Below, in pieces: positions 25,479 to 33,546 of a DNA stretch of 64,000 nt. The notes beneath the pieces are model-generated. The model saw only the letters and a program-made list of their open reading frames with translations. It searched no databases and was not told where the DNA came from. The stretch covers positions 1 through 64,000 of the forward strand of contig JAEWTW010000034.1 of the NCBI GenBank assembly GCA_023397655.1, given 5' to 3'. Position 1 is the stretch's first letter; each line of letters opens with the position of its first letter. Made by a program: the position numbers and the translations under genes. This DNA is from Bacillota bacterium. Its GTDB lineage: Bacteria; Bacillota; Clostridia; Christensenellales; SZUA-584.

Positions 25479-25523
25479 CGTCCGTTATGCTGCGGGCTGG
25501 CAATGCTTGATACCGGGACTGAA

Positions 25524-25553
25524 TTTTACTGTATTGCATTTTACTGTATTGCT
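25524..25553. repeat. Tandem 15-bp repeat
   Basis: TTTTACTGTATTGCA is repeated directly with only the last base changed. It lies just ahead of the SGNH hydrolase and may contain its promoter; no clear function is visible. Confidence 0.6.
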
Positions 25554-25570
25554 GACGGGAGGAGCTGACG

Positions 25571-26215
25571 ATGACAGAGAAGACGATCGTGTGCTACGGG
25601 GATTCCAACACATGGGGCTATATTCCGCACGAAGGCGGGCGATATGACAAAGACACCAGATGGCCCCGCTGTTTGGCAGGTTTGCTGGGAGAGGGGTACC
25701 ATGTGGCTGAGCAGGGTCTGAACGGCAGGACGACGGCGTTCGACGACCCGATTGAGCCGTACCGGAACGGCCGGAAAACGCTGGAGGTCAGTCTACTGAT
25801 GCACAGCCCCATCGACCTGTTCGTCGTGATGCTGGGCACCAACGACACGAAGCATTTTCTGAATCTGACGCCTTACATGATCGGCAAAGGGCTTGAGTCG
25901 ATCGTTGATGAAGCGGGCCGAGCGCAATACGGACGCGACGGCCAGCCGCCCAAAATACTGGTGGTTTCCCCGATTCAAATCTCTGCAGAAGGTCTCAACG
26001 ATCAGATGCGGGAATACTTTGATGAAGCTTCTGAAAAAAAAGCCCAGGGCTTAACCGAAATATACAGACAGATCGCACAGCAGTACGGCTGCGCTTTCAT
26101 GGACGCAGCGCAGTATGCGAAGCCCAGCATGAGAGACGGCATCCACATGGAGGCGGAGGATCAGCGGGCGCTGGCGGCGGCAGCAGCCAAGATGGTACGG
26201 CAGATTCTTAACTGA
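25571..26215 (+). CDS. SGNH/GDSL-type hydrolase
   Basis: This 214-residue esterase has no signal peptide. Block I is CYGDSNTWGY (nucleophile serine), block III MLGTNDTKH and block V DGIHMEAED (catalytic Asp and His). Cytoplasmic members of this branch deacetylate sugars or act as arylesterases. Its place at the end of the polyol cluster suggests removal of acyl groups from an imported glycoside or polyol ester. GGGAGGAG precedes the ATG. A shared terminator separates it from the convergent nucleoside importer. Confidence 0.8.
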   Translation: MTEKTIVCYGDSNTWGYIPHEGGRYDKDTRWPRCLAGLLGEGYHVAEQGLNGRTTAFDDPIEPYRNGRKTLEVSLLMHSPIDLFVVMLGTNDTKHFLNLTPYMIGKGLESIVDEAGRAQYGRDGQPPKILVVSPIQISAEGLNDQMREYFDEASEKKAQGLTEIYRQIAQQYGCAFMDAAQYAKPSMRDGIHMEAEDQRALAAAAAKMVRQILN

Positions 26216-26251
26216 CCTGAATCGGACAGACTGTATAAAACGATATTTAAA

Positions 26252-26290
26252 AAGAGCTGACTGCGTTTGCCGCAGCCAGCTCTTCTTTTG
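26252..26290. terminator. Bidirectional terminator
   Basis: AAGAGCTG pairs with CAGCTCTT, with an inner CTGCG/CGCAG helix, between A-rich and T-rich flanks. It serves the SGNH gene on the plus strand and the BMP gene on the minus strand. Confidence 0.75.
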
Positions 26291-26308
26291 TTGGTAGGTT
26301 TGGCGGGA

Positions 26309-27379
26309 TTACTTCATGAAGCTGCCGGCCTTCATCTGCTCGACATATTCCATGAACTTATCCTGGACTTCCTGGGAAACCAGCTCGGTGTTGATCTGGC
26401 CAACGCTCAGGCAGCCATTCTCAAGCGAACCGTAGACAACCTGGTTGCCGAAGGTGCCGTCCGCCGCAGCCTGCATGCAGATCTTGAGCATGCCGGCGTT
26501 GTCGGTCACGACGCTGGAGATAACGCAGGGGTTCTGGCCCAACAGGTCAGCAGGCTGGCCGATATCGTAGATGCCGATTTCGCCTTCGCCGTTGGCCGAG
26601 TCAATCGCCTGACGGGCGCCGGAGTCCACCGCGGACGCATCGCCGAAGAACACGTCAGCCTTTTCGCTGATCATCGAATTGGCAAGCTCCATACCTTTAG
26701 CCGTATCGCTGAAGGAACCGGCATAGGCGGAAAGCACCTTGATGTCGGGGTTGATGAACTTAGCCGCTTCTTCATAGGATGCCAGCTTGGTCTTCGTGGT
26801 GTCGAGCTCCATGCCGCCGATGAATCCGAGAACGTTGCTCTTGGACATGAGACCCGCCAGCGAACCGGCGATCCAGCCGATTTCCTGCGCGTTGGGCAGC
26901 ATGCTCATGATGTTGTCGGTCGGGAGAGCGGGGTTACCGTTCAGCACCGCGAAAGCGATGTCCGGATAGTCCGCAGCAACCTGCTTGGTGGCGTCGCTGT
27001 ACTGGTTGCCCGGCAGGAAGATCATGTCGTAGCCCAGCTGGCAGTAGCTTTCAATGGAGCTGACATAGTCGGCCACATCGATGCTGTCCGTGTAAGCGGA
27101 TTCCCAGCCAAGGTCCTCAGCCGCTTTCACCATTGCGTTGTAGCAGGCAGCGCCCCAGCCGCCGTCCGAAATGCTGGAGTCGCAGACCATGGCGACCTTG
27201 TAGGTCTTGCCTTCGGCCGGCGCTGTGCTTTCGTCAGCGGGAGCAGCAGACTCATCTGTTGCGGGAGCTTCCGTCGCTTCGGGAGCGGCAGATTCGGTCG
27301 TCGCCGGCGCGTTGTTGCCGCAGGCGGTCAGCGCCAGAGCCATAACGAGCGCAAGGATTAAAGCCAATACTCTTTTCAT
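26309..27379 (-). CDS. BMP-family nucleoside-binding lipoprotein
   Basis: This 356-residue substrate-binding lipoprotein of an ABC importer has a signal peptide with lipobox LTAC (modified C20), then a low-complexity Ala/Thr/Glu/Pro linker (about 22-56) and the basic-membrane-protein fold (YKVAMVCDSSISDGGWGAACY to the C-terminus). BMP/Med proteins in Firmicutes bind purine nucleosides. It is the last gene of a minus-strand operon; a hairpin in the gap upstream may raise its level relative to the permeases. AGGAGG precedes the ATG. Confidence 0.9.
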   Translation of the reverse strand: MKRVLALILALVMALALTACGNNAPATTESAAPEATEAPATDESAAPADESTAPAEGKTYKVAMVCDSSISDGGWGAACYNAMVKAAEDLGWESAYTDSIDVADYVSSIESYCQLGYDMIFLPGNQYSDATKQVAADYPDIAFAVLNGNPALPTDNIMSMLPNAQEIGWIAGSLAGLMSKSNVLGFIGGMELDTTKTKLASYEEAAKFINPDIKVLSAYAGSFSDTAKGMELANSMISEKADVFFGDASAVDSGARQAIDSANGEGEIGIYDIGQPADLLGQNPCVISSVVTDNAGMLKICMQAAADGTFGNQVVYGSLENGCLSVGQINTELVSQEVQDKFMEYVEQMKAGSFMK

Positions 27380-27409
27380 TTTGTTTCCTCCTCATGTATT
27401 TTAAATATA

Positions 27410-27441
27410 TCATAATACCCAAAACTGGGTATATTATGATC
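27410..27441 (-). promoter_or_regulatory. Intercistronic hairpin before the binding-protein gene
   Basis: ATCATAATACCC and GGGTATATTATGAT are complementary apart from a 2-nt bulge, around a 6-nt loop. Such hairpins between permease and binding-protein genes often act in mRNA processing or partial termination; here that is inferred. Confidence 0.5.
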
Positions 27442-27468
27442 TTTTTATTACGCCGCAGACAGGGAACA

Positions 27469-28392
27469 TTATCTTTCTTCCCTGAAATACGGTTTGCCGC
27501 TGGCTTTGGGGCCGGCTTTGCGGCTGCCGAATACATACAGCGCGATCAGCGTGCACAGATACGGTATCATCTGGAACAGCTGATAGGGTGTGTCGGTACT
27601 CATCACCTGAAGGCGAAGCTGCAGAGCGTCGAAGAAGCCGAACAGCAGGCAGGCCAGCAATACGCCGCTGGAGGTCCAGCGCCCGAAGATGACGGCTGAC
27701 AGGGCAATAAAGCCGCGGCCCGCCACCACGCCGTCAGAATACGTGTTGACATAGCAGGTGGTGAGATACGCGCCGCCGATGCCCGCCATCATGCCGCAGA
27801 TAATGGCGGCAATGTACTTTTGCTTGATGACGCTGATGCCCAGCGTTTCCGCTGCTTTGGGGAACTCGCCGACGGCTTTGTAATTGAGGCCGGCTTTGGT
27901 TTTGTTGAAGAACACGGCGGTAAACACAACCATCAGATAAGCCAGATATACCATCGGCGTCTGGTTGAACAGCAGGTTCCCTATGAAGGGGATGTCCTTC
28001 AGGTAGGGGATGGATACAGTGGACATCAGCGTGCCCTGCGCCAGCGTGGAGCTGACGCCGAAGTAGACGCGGTAAATGAACGCCGCGACGGCAGGGGCGA
28101 AAATGTTGATGGCCATACCGTAAACGATCTGCTGGGCGCGGAGCGTGATGGTACAGAACGCATAGATCATGTTGACCAGTATGCCGCCTATCGCACCGGC
28201 CATAATGCCAAGGTAGGGGTTACCGGTCAGAAAGCAGATCATGAAGCCGGACAGTGCGCCGAATGTCATGATGCCGTCGAGGCCGATGTTGACCAGACCG
28301 GCACGCTCTGAATAAAGCTCAGCGAGGGCAACCAGCAATATGGGGGTTGCCATGCGGACGGTCGAAAGAAGCATCTCCGAAGCAAAATCCAT
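27469..28392 (-). CDS. Nucleoside ABC transporter permease 2
   Basis: This 307-residue integral membrane protein of the BPD_transp_2 (branched-chain/ribose) type has about eight hydrophobic segments. The motif ERAGLVNIGLDGIMTFGALSG near the N-terminus is typical of nucleoside permeases (NupQ/RnsD-like). Its ATG follows directly on the stop of the first permease gene (TAAATG), so translation is coupled. It works with the permease and ATPase encoded upstream. Confidence 0.9.
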   Translation of the reverse strand: MDFASEMLLSTVRMATPILLVALAELYSERAGLVNIGLDGIMTFGALSGFMICFLTGNPYLGIMAGAIGGILVNMIYAFCTITLRAQQIVYGMAINIFAPAVAAFIYRVYFGVSSTLAQGTLMSTVSIPYLKDIPFIGNLLFNQTPMVYLAYLMVVFTAVFFNKTKAGLNYKAVGEFPKAAETLGISVIKQKYIAAIICGMMAGIGGAYLTTCYVNTYSDGVVAGRGFIALSAVIFGRWTSSGVLLACLLFGFFDALQLRLQVMSTDTPYQLFQMIPYLCTLIALYVFGSRKAGPKASGKPYFREER

Positions 28393-29457
28393 TTATACCG
28401 CCTCCTTTTTTCTGCGGGCAGCCCGGGTTTTGAAAAACTGTCGGATCTGCGGCAAATGTACGATGGCAAAACCGGCTACGGCGAACACGATAACCATTGC
28501 CTGTATAATGTCGATGACCGAAGTGGGGACGCCGGTGCCCACCTGCATGGTGGTGGCGCCGGTGCGCAGCACCGCGAAGAAGTATGCGACGAACACGGTG
28601 GCCAGCGGATTGAGCTGCGCGATCAGCGCGATGGCGACGCCGTCAAAGCCGAAGCCCATGCCGAACCCGCTCATCAGCCGGTACTGGGTGCCGAGCAGCT
28701 CCACACTGCCGCCCAGGCCCGCGATAGCGCCCGAAGCGATGAAGCTGAACAATATGTACCGATTCACAGCAAAGCCGTTAAAACGCGCCGCTGTGCTGTT
28801 AAGGCCCACTGCGCGCAGACGGAAGCCGTTTGAGGTGTTGAACAGGAAGTAATGGATGGCCATAGCCGCGGCAATAGCGATCACAATGCCCCATGTGATG
28901 CGAACATCAGGGAATATGCGTGATATTTTCGTGGCATCGGGGATGGCAGGTGTCTGCGGAACGCTGCCTTCACGCAGCAGGCTCGTATACATGAGCCCCA
29001 TGAACAGCGTTGCGATGTAGTTGAACATGATGGATACGATGATTTCGTTCAGCCCGCGCACGATTTTCAGCAGGCCGGGCAGCATGCCCCAGATGCCACC
29101 GGCCAATGCGCCGAGAAGCATGCACAGCAGCGTGCCGGGTATGCCGGTGATACCCCAGGTGACGCCCACCCAGACCGCGACGCAGGCGCCGATGATGAAC
29201 TGCCCCTCGCCGCCCAAGTTGAACACGCCGCAGCGGTAGGCGAAACAGGCGCACAGGCCGGTGAAGATGAGGGGGGTGGCTTTAACCAGCGTCGTGGCGA
29301 CGTTGGAAGGGCTGCCGAACGCGCCCATAAATAAGAACTGGATAGACTGAAAGGGTGACTTGCCCAGTGCGGCGATGATGATACAGCCGATGCCGAAAGC
29401 CACCAGTACCGCGGCGATGGGAACCACCACGCTGAACAATCTGTTCTTTATTTTCAT
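28393..29457 (-). CDS. Nucleoside ABC transporter permease 1
   Basis: This 354-residue membrane protein of the BPD_transp_2 family has about ten hydrophobic segments and CGVFNLGGEGQFIIGA, the hallmark of NupP/RnsC-like permeases, followed by LLKIVRGLNEIIVSIMFNYI, which probably contacts the ATPase. The start overlaps the ATPase stop by 4 nt. The C-terminal tail is basic (KTRAARRKKEAV). Confidence 0.9.
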   Translation of the reverse strand: MKIKNRLFSVVVPIAAVLVAFGIGCIIIAALGKSPFQSIQFLFMGAFGSPSNVATTLVKATPLIFTGLCACFAYRCGVFNLGGEGQFIIGACVAVWVGVTWGITGIPGTLLCMLLGALAGGIWGMLPGLLKIVRGLNEIIVSIMFNYIATLFMGLMYTSLLREGSVPQTPAIPDATKISRIFPDVRITWGIVIAIAAAMAIHYFLFNTSNGFRLRAVGLNSTAARFNGFAVNRYILFSFIASGAIAGLGGSVELLGTQYRLMSGFGMGFGFDGVAIALIAQLNPLATVFVAYFFAVLRTGATTMQVGTGVPTSVIDIIQAMVIVFAVAGFAIVHLPQIRQFFKTRAARRKKEAV

Positions 29458-30977
29458 TTGCTGTCCGCCTCCTTGCCGCCCATGGCCAGGCTGATCTCCT
29501 GGATAGGCGGGTTTACTCCTGAAAACTCACCCATGATCCGCCCCTCGAACATTACGATGATCCGGTCCGACATTTCCAGCACTTCGTCGAAGTCGGCGGA
29601 GATGAGCAATATGCCGCAGCCCCTGTCTCGGGCCTCAATCATGGAATCGTGGATAAACCGTGTCGCGCCGATGTCCAGGCCGCGCGTGGGATGAACCGCC
29701 ACCAGCAGGTCGGGCGAAGCTTCCAGCTCACGGGCGAGTATCACCTTTTGCTGGTTGCCGCCTGACAGGTTGCGCACTTCCTGCTCCACCGACTCACACC
29801 GGATGTCGTATTTGCCCTGCATCTCCAGCGAATAGTCGTGAATGGCTTTCTTTTTCAGATAAGCGCCTTTGCCCGATGAAAACTGAGGGGACAGAGTGGA
29901 TTTGAGTACGAGGTTGTCCTGAACGGACATGTTGGGGATAAGGCCCATCTTGTTTCGGTCTTCGGGTATATGAGCCACTTTATTGTCGATAAAGCCCTGC
30001 GGAGCGAATACAGCCACACTGGAGCCTTTCAGATTGACGGTGCCTGAGTCAGGCGCGAGCACGCCTGTGATGATCTGCGCCAGCTGGCTCTGTCCATTTC
30101 CGTCCACGCCTGCGATCCCCAGTATCTCACCGTGGCTGATGCGCAATGAGATGTTGTTGATGCCGCTGTGCTTGGAGCTGGCGTTGAAGCTGACTTCCTT
30201 CAGCTCGGTGACGCTGGTGCCCGATTCGGTGATCTTGGCGTAGTGAGAGGGGGGAAGCTCCCGGCCGATCATCAGACTGGCGCACTCCTCGCCGCAGGTG
30301 TCGCAGCAGTTCAGTGTGGATACTGTCCGCCCGGCCCGCAGCACGGTGATGCGATCGGAAATGCGCAACACTTCGCGCATCTTATGGCTGATGAAGATGA
30401 TGCTCTTGTTTTCGTCCTTGAGCTTCTGTATCACATCGAACAGCCCCTCGACCTCAATGTCGGTCAAGGCGGCGGTCGGCTCATCCAGTACGAGCAGCTC
30501 CGCGCCGCGGTAAAGCGCCTTGATGATCTCAATGCGCTGCTGCGCGCCCACGGATATTTCTGATATGGGCTTGTCCAGCTCCACGTCCAGACCGTAGCGG
30601 TCAGCCAGCTCCATGATCTCCTTTTTACGCGCTTCCACGCTGATGAATATGCCTTTGTTGTTCTTGTCTCCCAGGATGATGTTTTCAAACACGGTCATGG
30701 CTTCCACCAGCATGAAGTGCTGATGAACCATGCCGATGCCCAGCTTGACGGCCTGGGCGGGTGAGTCGATCTTGACTTTCTTTCCGTTGAAATAGATACT
30801 GCCGGCGGTGGGCTGGTACAAACCGAACAGCACATTCATCAATGTGCTTTTTCCGGCGCCGTTTTCACCCAGCAGTGTGTGGACCTCGCCGCGTCGGACA
30901 TCGAAATTGATGTCCTTGTTGGCAAACATATCTCCAAACTGCTTGGTGATATTCTCCATACGCAGAATTTCTTCCAT
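29454..30977 (-). CDS. Nucleoside ABC transporter ATPase (two ABC domains)
   Basis: This 507-residue protein carries two fused ABC domains, as in sugar and nucleoside importers (NupO/RnsB). The first is complete: Walker A GENGAGKST, ABC signature ISVGAQQ, Walker B LLVLDEPTA. The second has a deviating Walker A region (GVDGNGQSQL) but a clear signature NLSGGNQQK and Walker B region LLVAVHPTRGLD, the usual asymmetry in this family. I chose the ATG at 30977; upstream in-frame codons lack a domain match. It is the first gene of the importer operon. Confidence 0.9.
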   Translation of the reverse strand: MEEILRMENITKQFGDMFANKDINFDVRRGEVHTLLGENGAGKSTLMNVLFGLYQPTAGSIYFNGKKVKIDSPAQAVKLGIGMVHQHFMLVEAMTVFENIILGDKNNKGIFISVEARKKEIMELADRYGLDVELDKPISEISVGAQQRIEIIKALYRGAELLVLDEPTAALTDIEVEGLFDVIQKLKDENKSIIFISHKMREVLRISDRITVLRAGRTVSTLNCCDTCGEECASLMIGRELPPSHYAKITESGTSVTELKEVSFNASSKHSGINNISLRISHGEILGIAGVDGNGQSQLAQIITGVLAPDSGTVNLKGSSVAVFAPQGFIDNKVAHIPEDRNKMGLIPNMSVQDNLVLKSTLSPQFSSGKGAYLKKKAIHDYSLEMQGKYDIRCESVEQEVRNLSGGNQQKVILARELEASPDLLVAVHPTRGLDIGATRFIHDSMIEARDRGCGILLISADFDEVLEMSDRIIVMFEGRIMGEFSGVNPPIQEISLAMGGKEADSK

Positions 30978-31143
30978 ACGCTGTATGCTACCCCCCTTTA
31001 TACAGTACAGCCGTTCGGCTGTGAGTGGTTCTGTTGGTAAAAACCTCAAACAAAAAAAGGCAAACCTGACGACGAGCCGTCGCACGCTCCACTATGAACG
31101 TCGGCGTTTCCCTTTCCCTGTTCAAAAACATTATTCTCAACCG

Positions 31144-31189
31144 TCTCCTAAGGATGTGTATGCGGTTGGCCGCAGTTACATCTGGGAGA
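31144..31189 (-). ncRNA. Structured leader element, possible cis-regulator
   Basis: In the minus-strand transcript the segments TCTCC, GATGT and TGCGG pair in order with CCGCA, ACATC and GGAGA, separated by a symmetrical 3-nt internal loop and a small asymmetric one, with a 4-nt CCAA apical loop. It lies 30-75 nt after the predicted start site. The family is unknown. Confidence 0.4.
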
Positions 31190-31220
31190 AAATTGAATTT
31201 GGCGTTAAAAATTTTTTTTA

Positions 31221-31249
31221 ATTGTACGTTGAAAATTGAAATTTGTCAA
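31221..31249 (-). promoter_or_regulatory. Promoter of the nucleoside importer operon
   Basis: On the minus strand TTGACA (31244-31249), 17 nt, TACAAT (31221-31226). Confidence 0.65.
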
Positions 31250-31433
31250 TAGTGCAAACAGTATATAGCTGACCGCTATTTAACCCATAATATAATGAAA
31301 AACTTGGCTTTATGCATTGTTGGCAGTTGGCGGCTAAGACCTCGTCTTTTGACTGAGGATTTGCAAAAATTTTTTGATTTCACAGTAAAAAGCGTTGCGA
31401 GACGGTTTTAGGCCGGGATTCTGCCCATAATAA

Positions 31434-31463
31434 GGAAAAGCCGCCTGAAATAAATCCGGCGGC
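31434..31463 (-). terminator. Terminator of tRNA-Leu
   Basis: On the minus strand GCCGCC and GGCGGC form a stem followed by TTTTCC. It lies about 100 nt downstream of the tRNA, with no other gene between. Confidence 0.65.
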
Positions 31464-31559
31464 TCTTCCTTAAACCTTAACCTTTGTTGTCTATCCCGGC
31501 CAGCAAATAATTATGCCGGCGCTGATGTTAAAACCATGATGCTCATCAATGATGTCTGA

Positions 31560-31646
31560 TGGTGCCGGTGGTCGGACTCGAACCGACACGGTATCGCTAC
31601 CAACGGATTTTGAGTCCGTCACGTCTGCCAATTCCATCACACCGGC
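31560..31646 (-). tRNA. tRNA-Leu (anticodon CAA)
   Basis: The minus strand starts GCCGGTG and ends CACCGGC-A-CCA, so the acceptor stem is perfect and CCA is encoded. The anticodon arm is ACGGA-CTCAAAA-TCCGT with anticodon CAA; a long variable arm (TTGGTAGCGATACCG) marks a class II leucine tRNA, and the T arm is GTCGG-TTCGAGT-CCGAC. It reads UUG codons. Confidence 0.95.
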
Positions 31647-31663
31647 ACGATTTTAACTCTGTT

Positions 31664-31692
31664 AATATAGCATATCGATACTTGAGCGTCAA
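31664..31692 (-). promoter_or_regulatory. Promoter of tRNA-Leu
   Basis: On the minus strand TTGACG (31687-31692), 17 nt, TATATT (31664-31669), ending 18 nt from the tRNA 5' end. Confidence 0.65.
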
Positions 31693-31760
31693 GCGAAAAC
31701 GGAAGGGATAAAAACGATCGCATATATAGTAAACAAGCAGGCCGTTTTCCTTTCAACCAC

Positions 31761-31872
31761 AAAAAAAACGGCAAACGATGGGAAGATGTTTGCCGAAAAA
31801 GGGAGATGGATCCGCTTGGTGCAAATCGTATTAACAAACTAAAAGATTGTAACAAATGCACACAAACGTATC
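31761..31872 (-). ncRNA. Candidate small RNA, about 110 nt
   Basis: A near-ideal promoter lies just upstream on the minus strand, and the unit ends in CGGCAAAC/GTTTGCCG (31769-31795) followed by eight U, a textbook terminator. No open reading frame with a ribosome site fits between them. It is not tmRNA, 6S or SRP RNA by any motif I know. The existence of a transcript is inferred. Confidence 0.5.
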
Positions 31873-31878
31873 TTTGTG

Positions 31879-31907
31879 ATTATACCACAGCTGTTTCAGC
31901 TTTCCAA
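31879..31907 (-). promoter_or_regulatory. Promoter of the candidate small RNA
   Basis: On the minus strand TTGGAA (31902-31907), 17 nt, TATAAT (31879-31884), with TGG immediately before the -10. Confidence 0.6.
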
Positions 31908-32028
31908 GAGAAATTCCATGCATTATTTATAAAAAAAATGATGGGCATCGACAAAAGAATGCGCATGGTTCGCCATTTTTTTTGGATTCGGTTACGTATA
32001 CTAATAGTCATATCGAAGTAAGAAGGGA

Positions 32029-33546
32029 ATGGCGCAGAAAATGGACGAAACGCAATTTGACAAAATGCTTGATATATGGCCCATCCCCGCGGTTTTAATC
32101 GATCCCAGGGCAGGATATTTACTAAGAGTCAACAAAATGGCGGCAGAGGCAGGATTACAGACGGATATGGAACTGTCGGAACTGTTCGTACAACGCGAGG
32201 CGGTGAAAGAATGGCTGTCTGTAAGGGAACAGCCGGTGTCACTGCAAGCCGATCTGTGGCTGCAGGACCGTGTGCTGCGTGTGTCGGCATCCATGAGCCG
32301 TGTCAGTTGGGGCAGGGAAGACGCGCTGCTGGCCGTGTTTACTGATATGAAGGAACCAGGCGATATGGAAGACGGCGCCGCGGTGGCTGCGTTGTGCGAG
32401 ATTTACGCCAGCGGACAGACAAACGCGCTGCGCACCTTCCTGCAATCTTCCGCGATAACGCTGGGGGCATACTGTGCCGCTGTATACGAAAAAAGAAAAG
32501 AGCGCTATATCATCCGCGAGGAGTGGCGCGCGCGGCGTACCGTCAGTGTGTCGATACTCGGCGCGGATTTTGACGTGCATCCCGAGCAGGAGATGGCACG
32601 CGTCGGGCAGATCAAGCGCGCTGCCGGGCTGGGCTACGCGCCGTTCATCAAGATGCATGGCACGCACGGCGTGCTGGTTTACTTTTTCGACTATCCGGCG
32701 GAACAGCAGCTGCAGCCGCGTATTGAGCGGTTTGCCCGCCTTTTGCGCGCGCTGGCGCCCGACATCATCAGGCATGGCAGCGTGGCCATCATACGGCAGG
32801 GGCTGGATGCACTGCCGCAGGGCATCGCGATATGGGACAAGTCTAACAAAAAGCTGATATATGAAAACAAGGCCTACCACGCTTTGTTTGGCGGCGCCGT
32901 GCCCTTTTCGGACGGGCGGCGGGGCATCTCGCCGGACAGCCATGCGGATGCTGACGGGCGGCATTACAGCCTGACGCACGCTGCGGGCCGGCTGGGCAAT
33001 CAGCGGCTGGTGACCACGCTGGCTGCCGATGTAACACGCTATAAGCTGGCGGAGCACAAGCTTGCGATGACGGCTAAGACGGACCCGCTGACAGGCCTGC
33101 TTAACCGCAGAGCGGGGCTGGAGATACTGGAGGAGGTATACCACCGGAACCGCAAAACCGGACAGCTCCTGACGGTGGGCTTTGCCGATATCGACGGACT
33201 CAAAGCGGTCAACGATACGTACGGGCACGGCGCGGGCGATTCGATGATACGCTCGGTGGCGGAGATGCTCAAAAGGCATGTTGGCAGGGACGCGACGGTC
33301 TGCCGTCTTGGGGGCGATGAGTTTGTGCTGATACTGCCGGGGGTGACACAGGTGCAGGCGCTGCTGATGGCGGAGCAAATAAAAAGCGCGGTTGCCAAAT
33401 GCTTCGTGGGCAACTCGCGCGGCATATCCATCAGCTTTGGCTTCAAGCAGGCCGAATATACAAAGGAAGAAACCACCGCTTCGCTGGTCAGCGTGGCGGA
33501 TACGGACATGTACCGGGATAAGCGGGACAACCGGTCGGCGGATTAG
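32029..33546 (+). CDS. PAS-containing diguanylate cyclase (GGDEF)
   Basis: This 505-residue signalling protein makes c-di-GMP. A PAS-like domain lies at about residues 10-105 and a second just before the C-terminal GGDEF domain (about 270-340; LPQGIAIWDKSNKKLIYENK). The GGDEF domain (about 345-500) has TDPLTGLLNRR, the metal site GFADIDGLKAVNDTYGH and an intact GGDEF at 428-432. The usual inhibitory RxxD site five residues upstream is absent, so product inhibition is probably lacking. No transmembrane segment is seen, so it senses an internal signal. The start could also be the ATG at 32041. Its stop overlaps the metF stop by 4 nt. Confidence 0.85.
   Translation: MAQKMDETQFDKMLDIWPIPAVLIDPRAGYLLRVNKMAAEAGLQTDMELSELFVQREAVKEWLSVREQPVSLQADLWLQDRVLRVSASMSRVSWGREDALLAVFTDMKEPGDMEDGAAVAALCEIYASGQTNALRTFLQSSAITLGAYCAAVYEKRKERYIIREEWRARRTVSVSILGADFDVHPEQEMARVGQIKRAAGLGYAPFIKMHGTHGVLVYFFDYPAEQQLQPRIERFARLLRALAPDIIRHGSVAIIRQGLDALPQGIAIWDKSNKKLIYENKAYHALFGGAVPFSDGRRGISPDSHADADGRHYSLTHAAGRLGNQRLVTTLAADVTRYKLAEHKLAMTAKTDPLTGLLNRRAGLEILEEVYHRNRKTGQLLTVGFADIDGLKAVNDTYGHGAGDSMIRSVAEMLKRHVGRDATVCRLGGDEFVLILPGVTQVQALLMAEQIKSAVAKCFVGNSRGISISFGFKQAEYTKEETTASLVSVADTDMYRDKRDNRSAD

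Larger units (their letters stand above)
30978..31562 (-). other. Promoter and long leader of the nucleoside importer, plus tRNA tail
   Basis: No gene is visible. On the minus strand a promoter (31221-31249) is followed by a roughly 240-nt leader with a stable hairpin (31144-31189), a CGACG-GCT-CGTCG stem near 31075 and a run of seven U at 31052-31058, an arrangement that could be an attenuator. I searched by eye for purine-riboswitch core motifs and found none. The rest holds the tRNA terminator (31434-31463). Confidence 0.55.
31647..32028. other. Intergenic region with tRNA promoter and candidate small RNA
   Basis: Apart from the tRNA promoter it holds a complete minus-strand promoter-to-terminator unit (31761-31907) that contains no plausible protein, and about 120 bases before the GGDEF gene in which I see only a weak -10 (TATACT). 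Confidence 0.5.

Noticed and set aside
25524..25553. Operator or attachment site at the 15-bp tandem repeat
   Set aside because: Only two copies, no palindromic character and no associated recombinase; kept as a repeat only.
26267..27361. Long open frame on the plus strand, opposite the BMP lipoprotein gene
   Set aside because: It is a shadow of the minus-strand gene, which has a lipobox, ribosome site and clear family match; the plus frame has low-complexity composition typical of antisense GC-rich DNA.
30978..31260. Purine riboswitch ahead of the nucleoside importer
   Set aside because: The leader is structured, but the conserved core strings of guanine/adenine riboswitches are not found on either strand.
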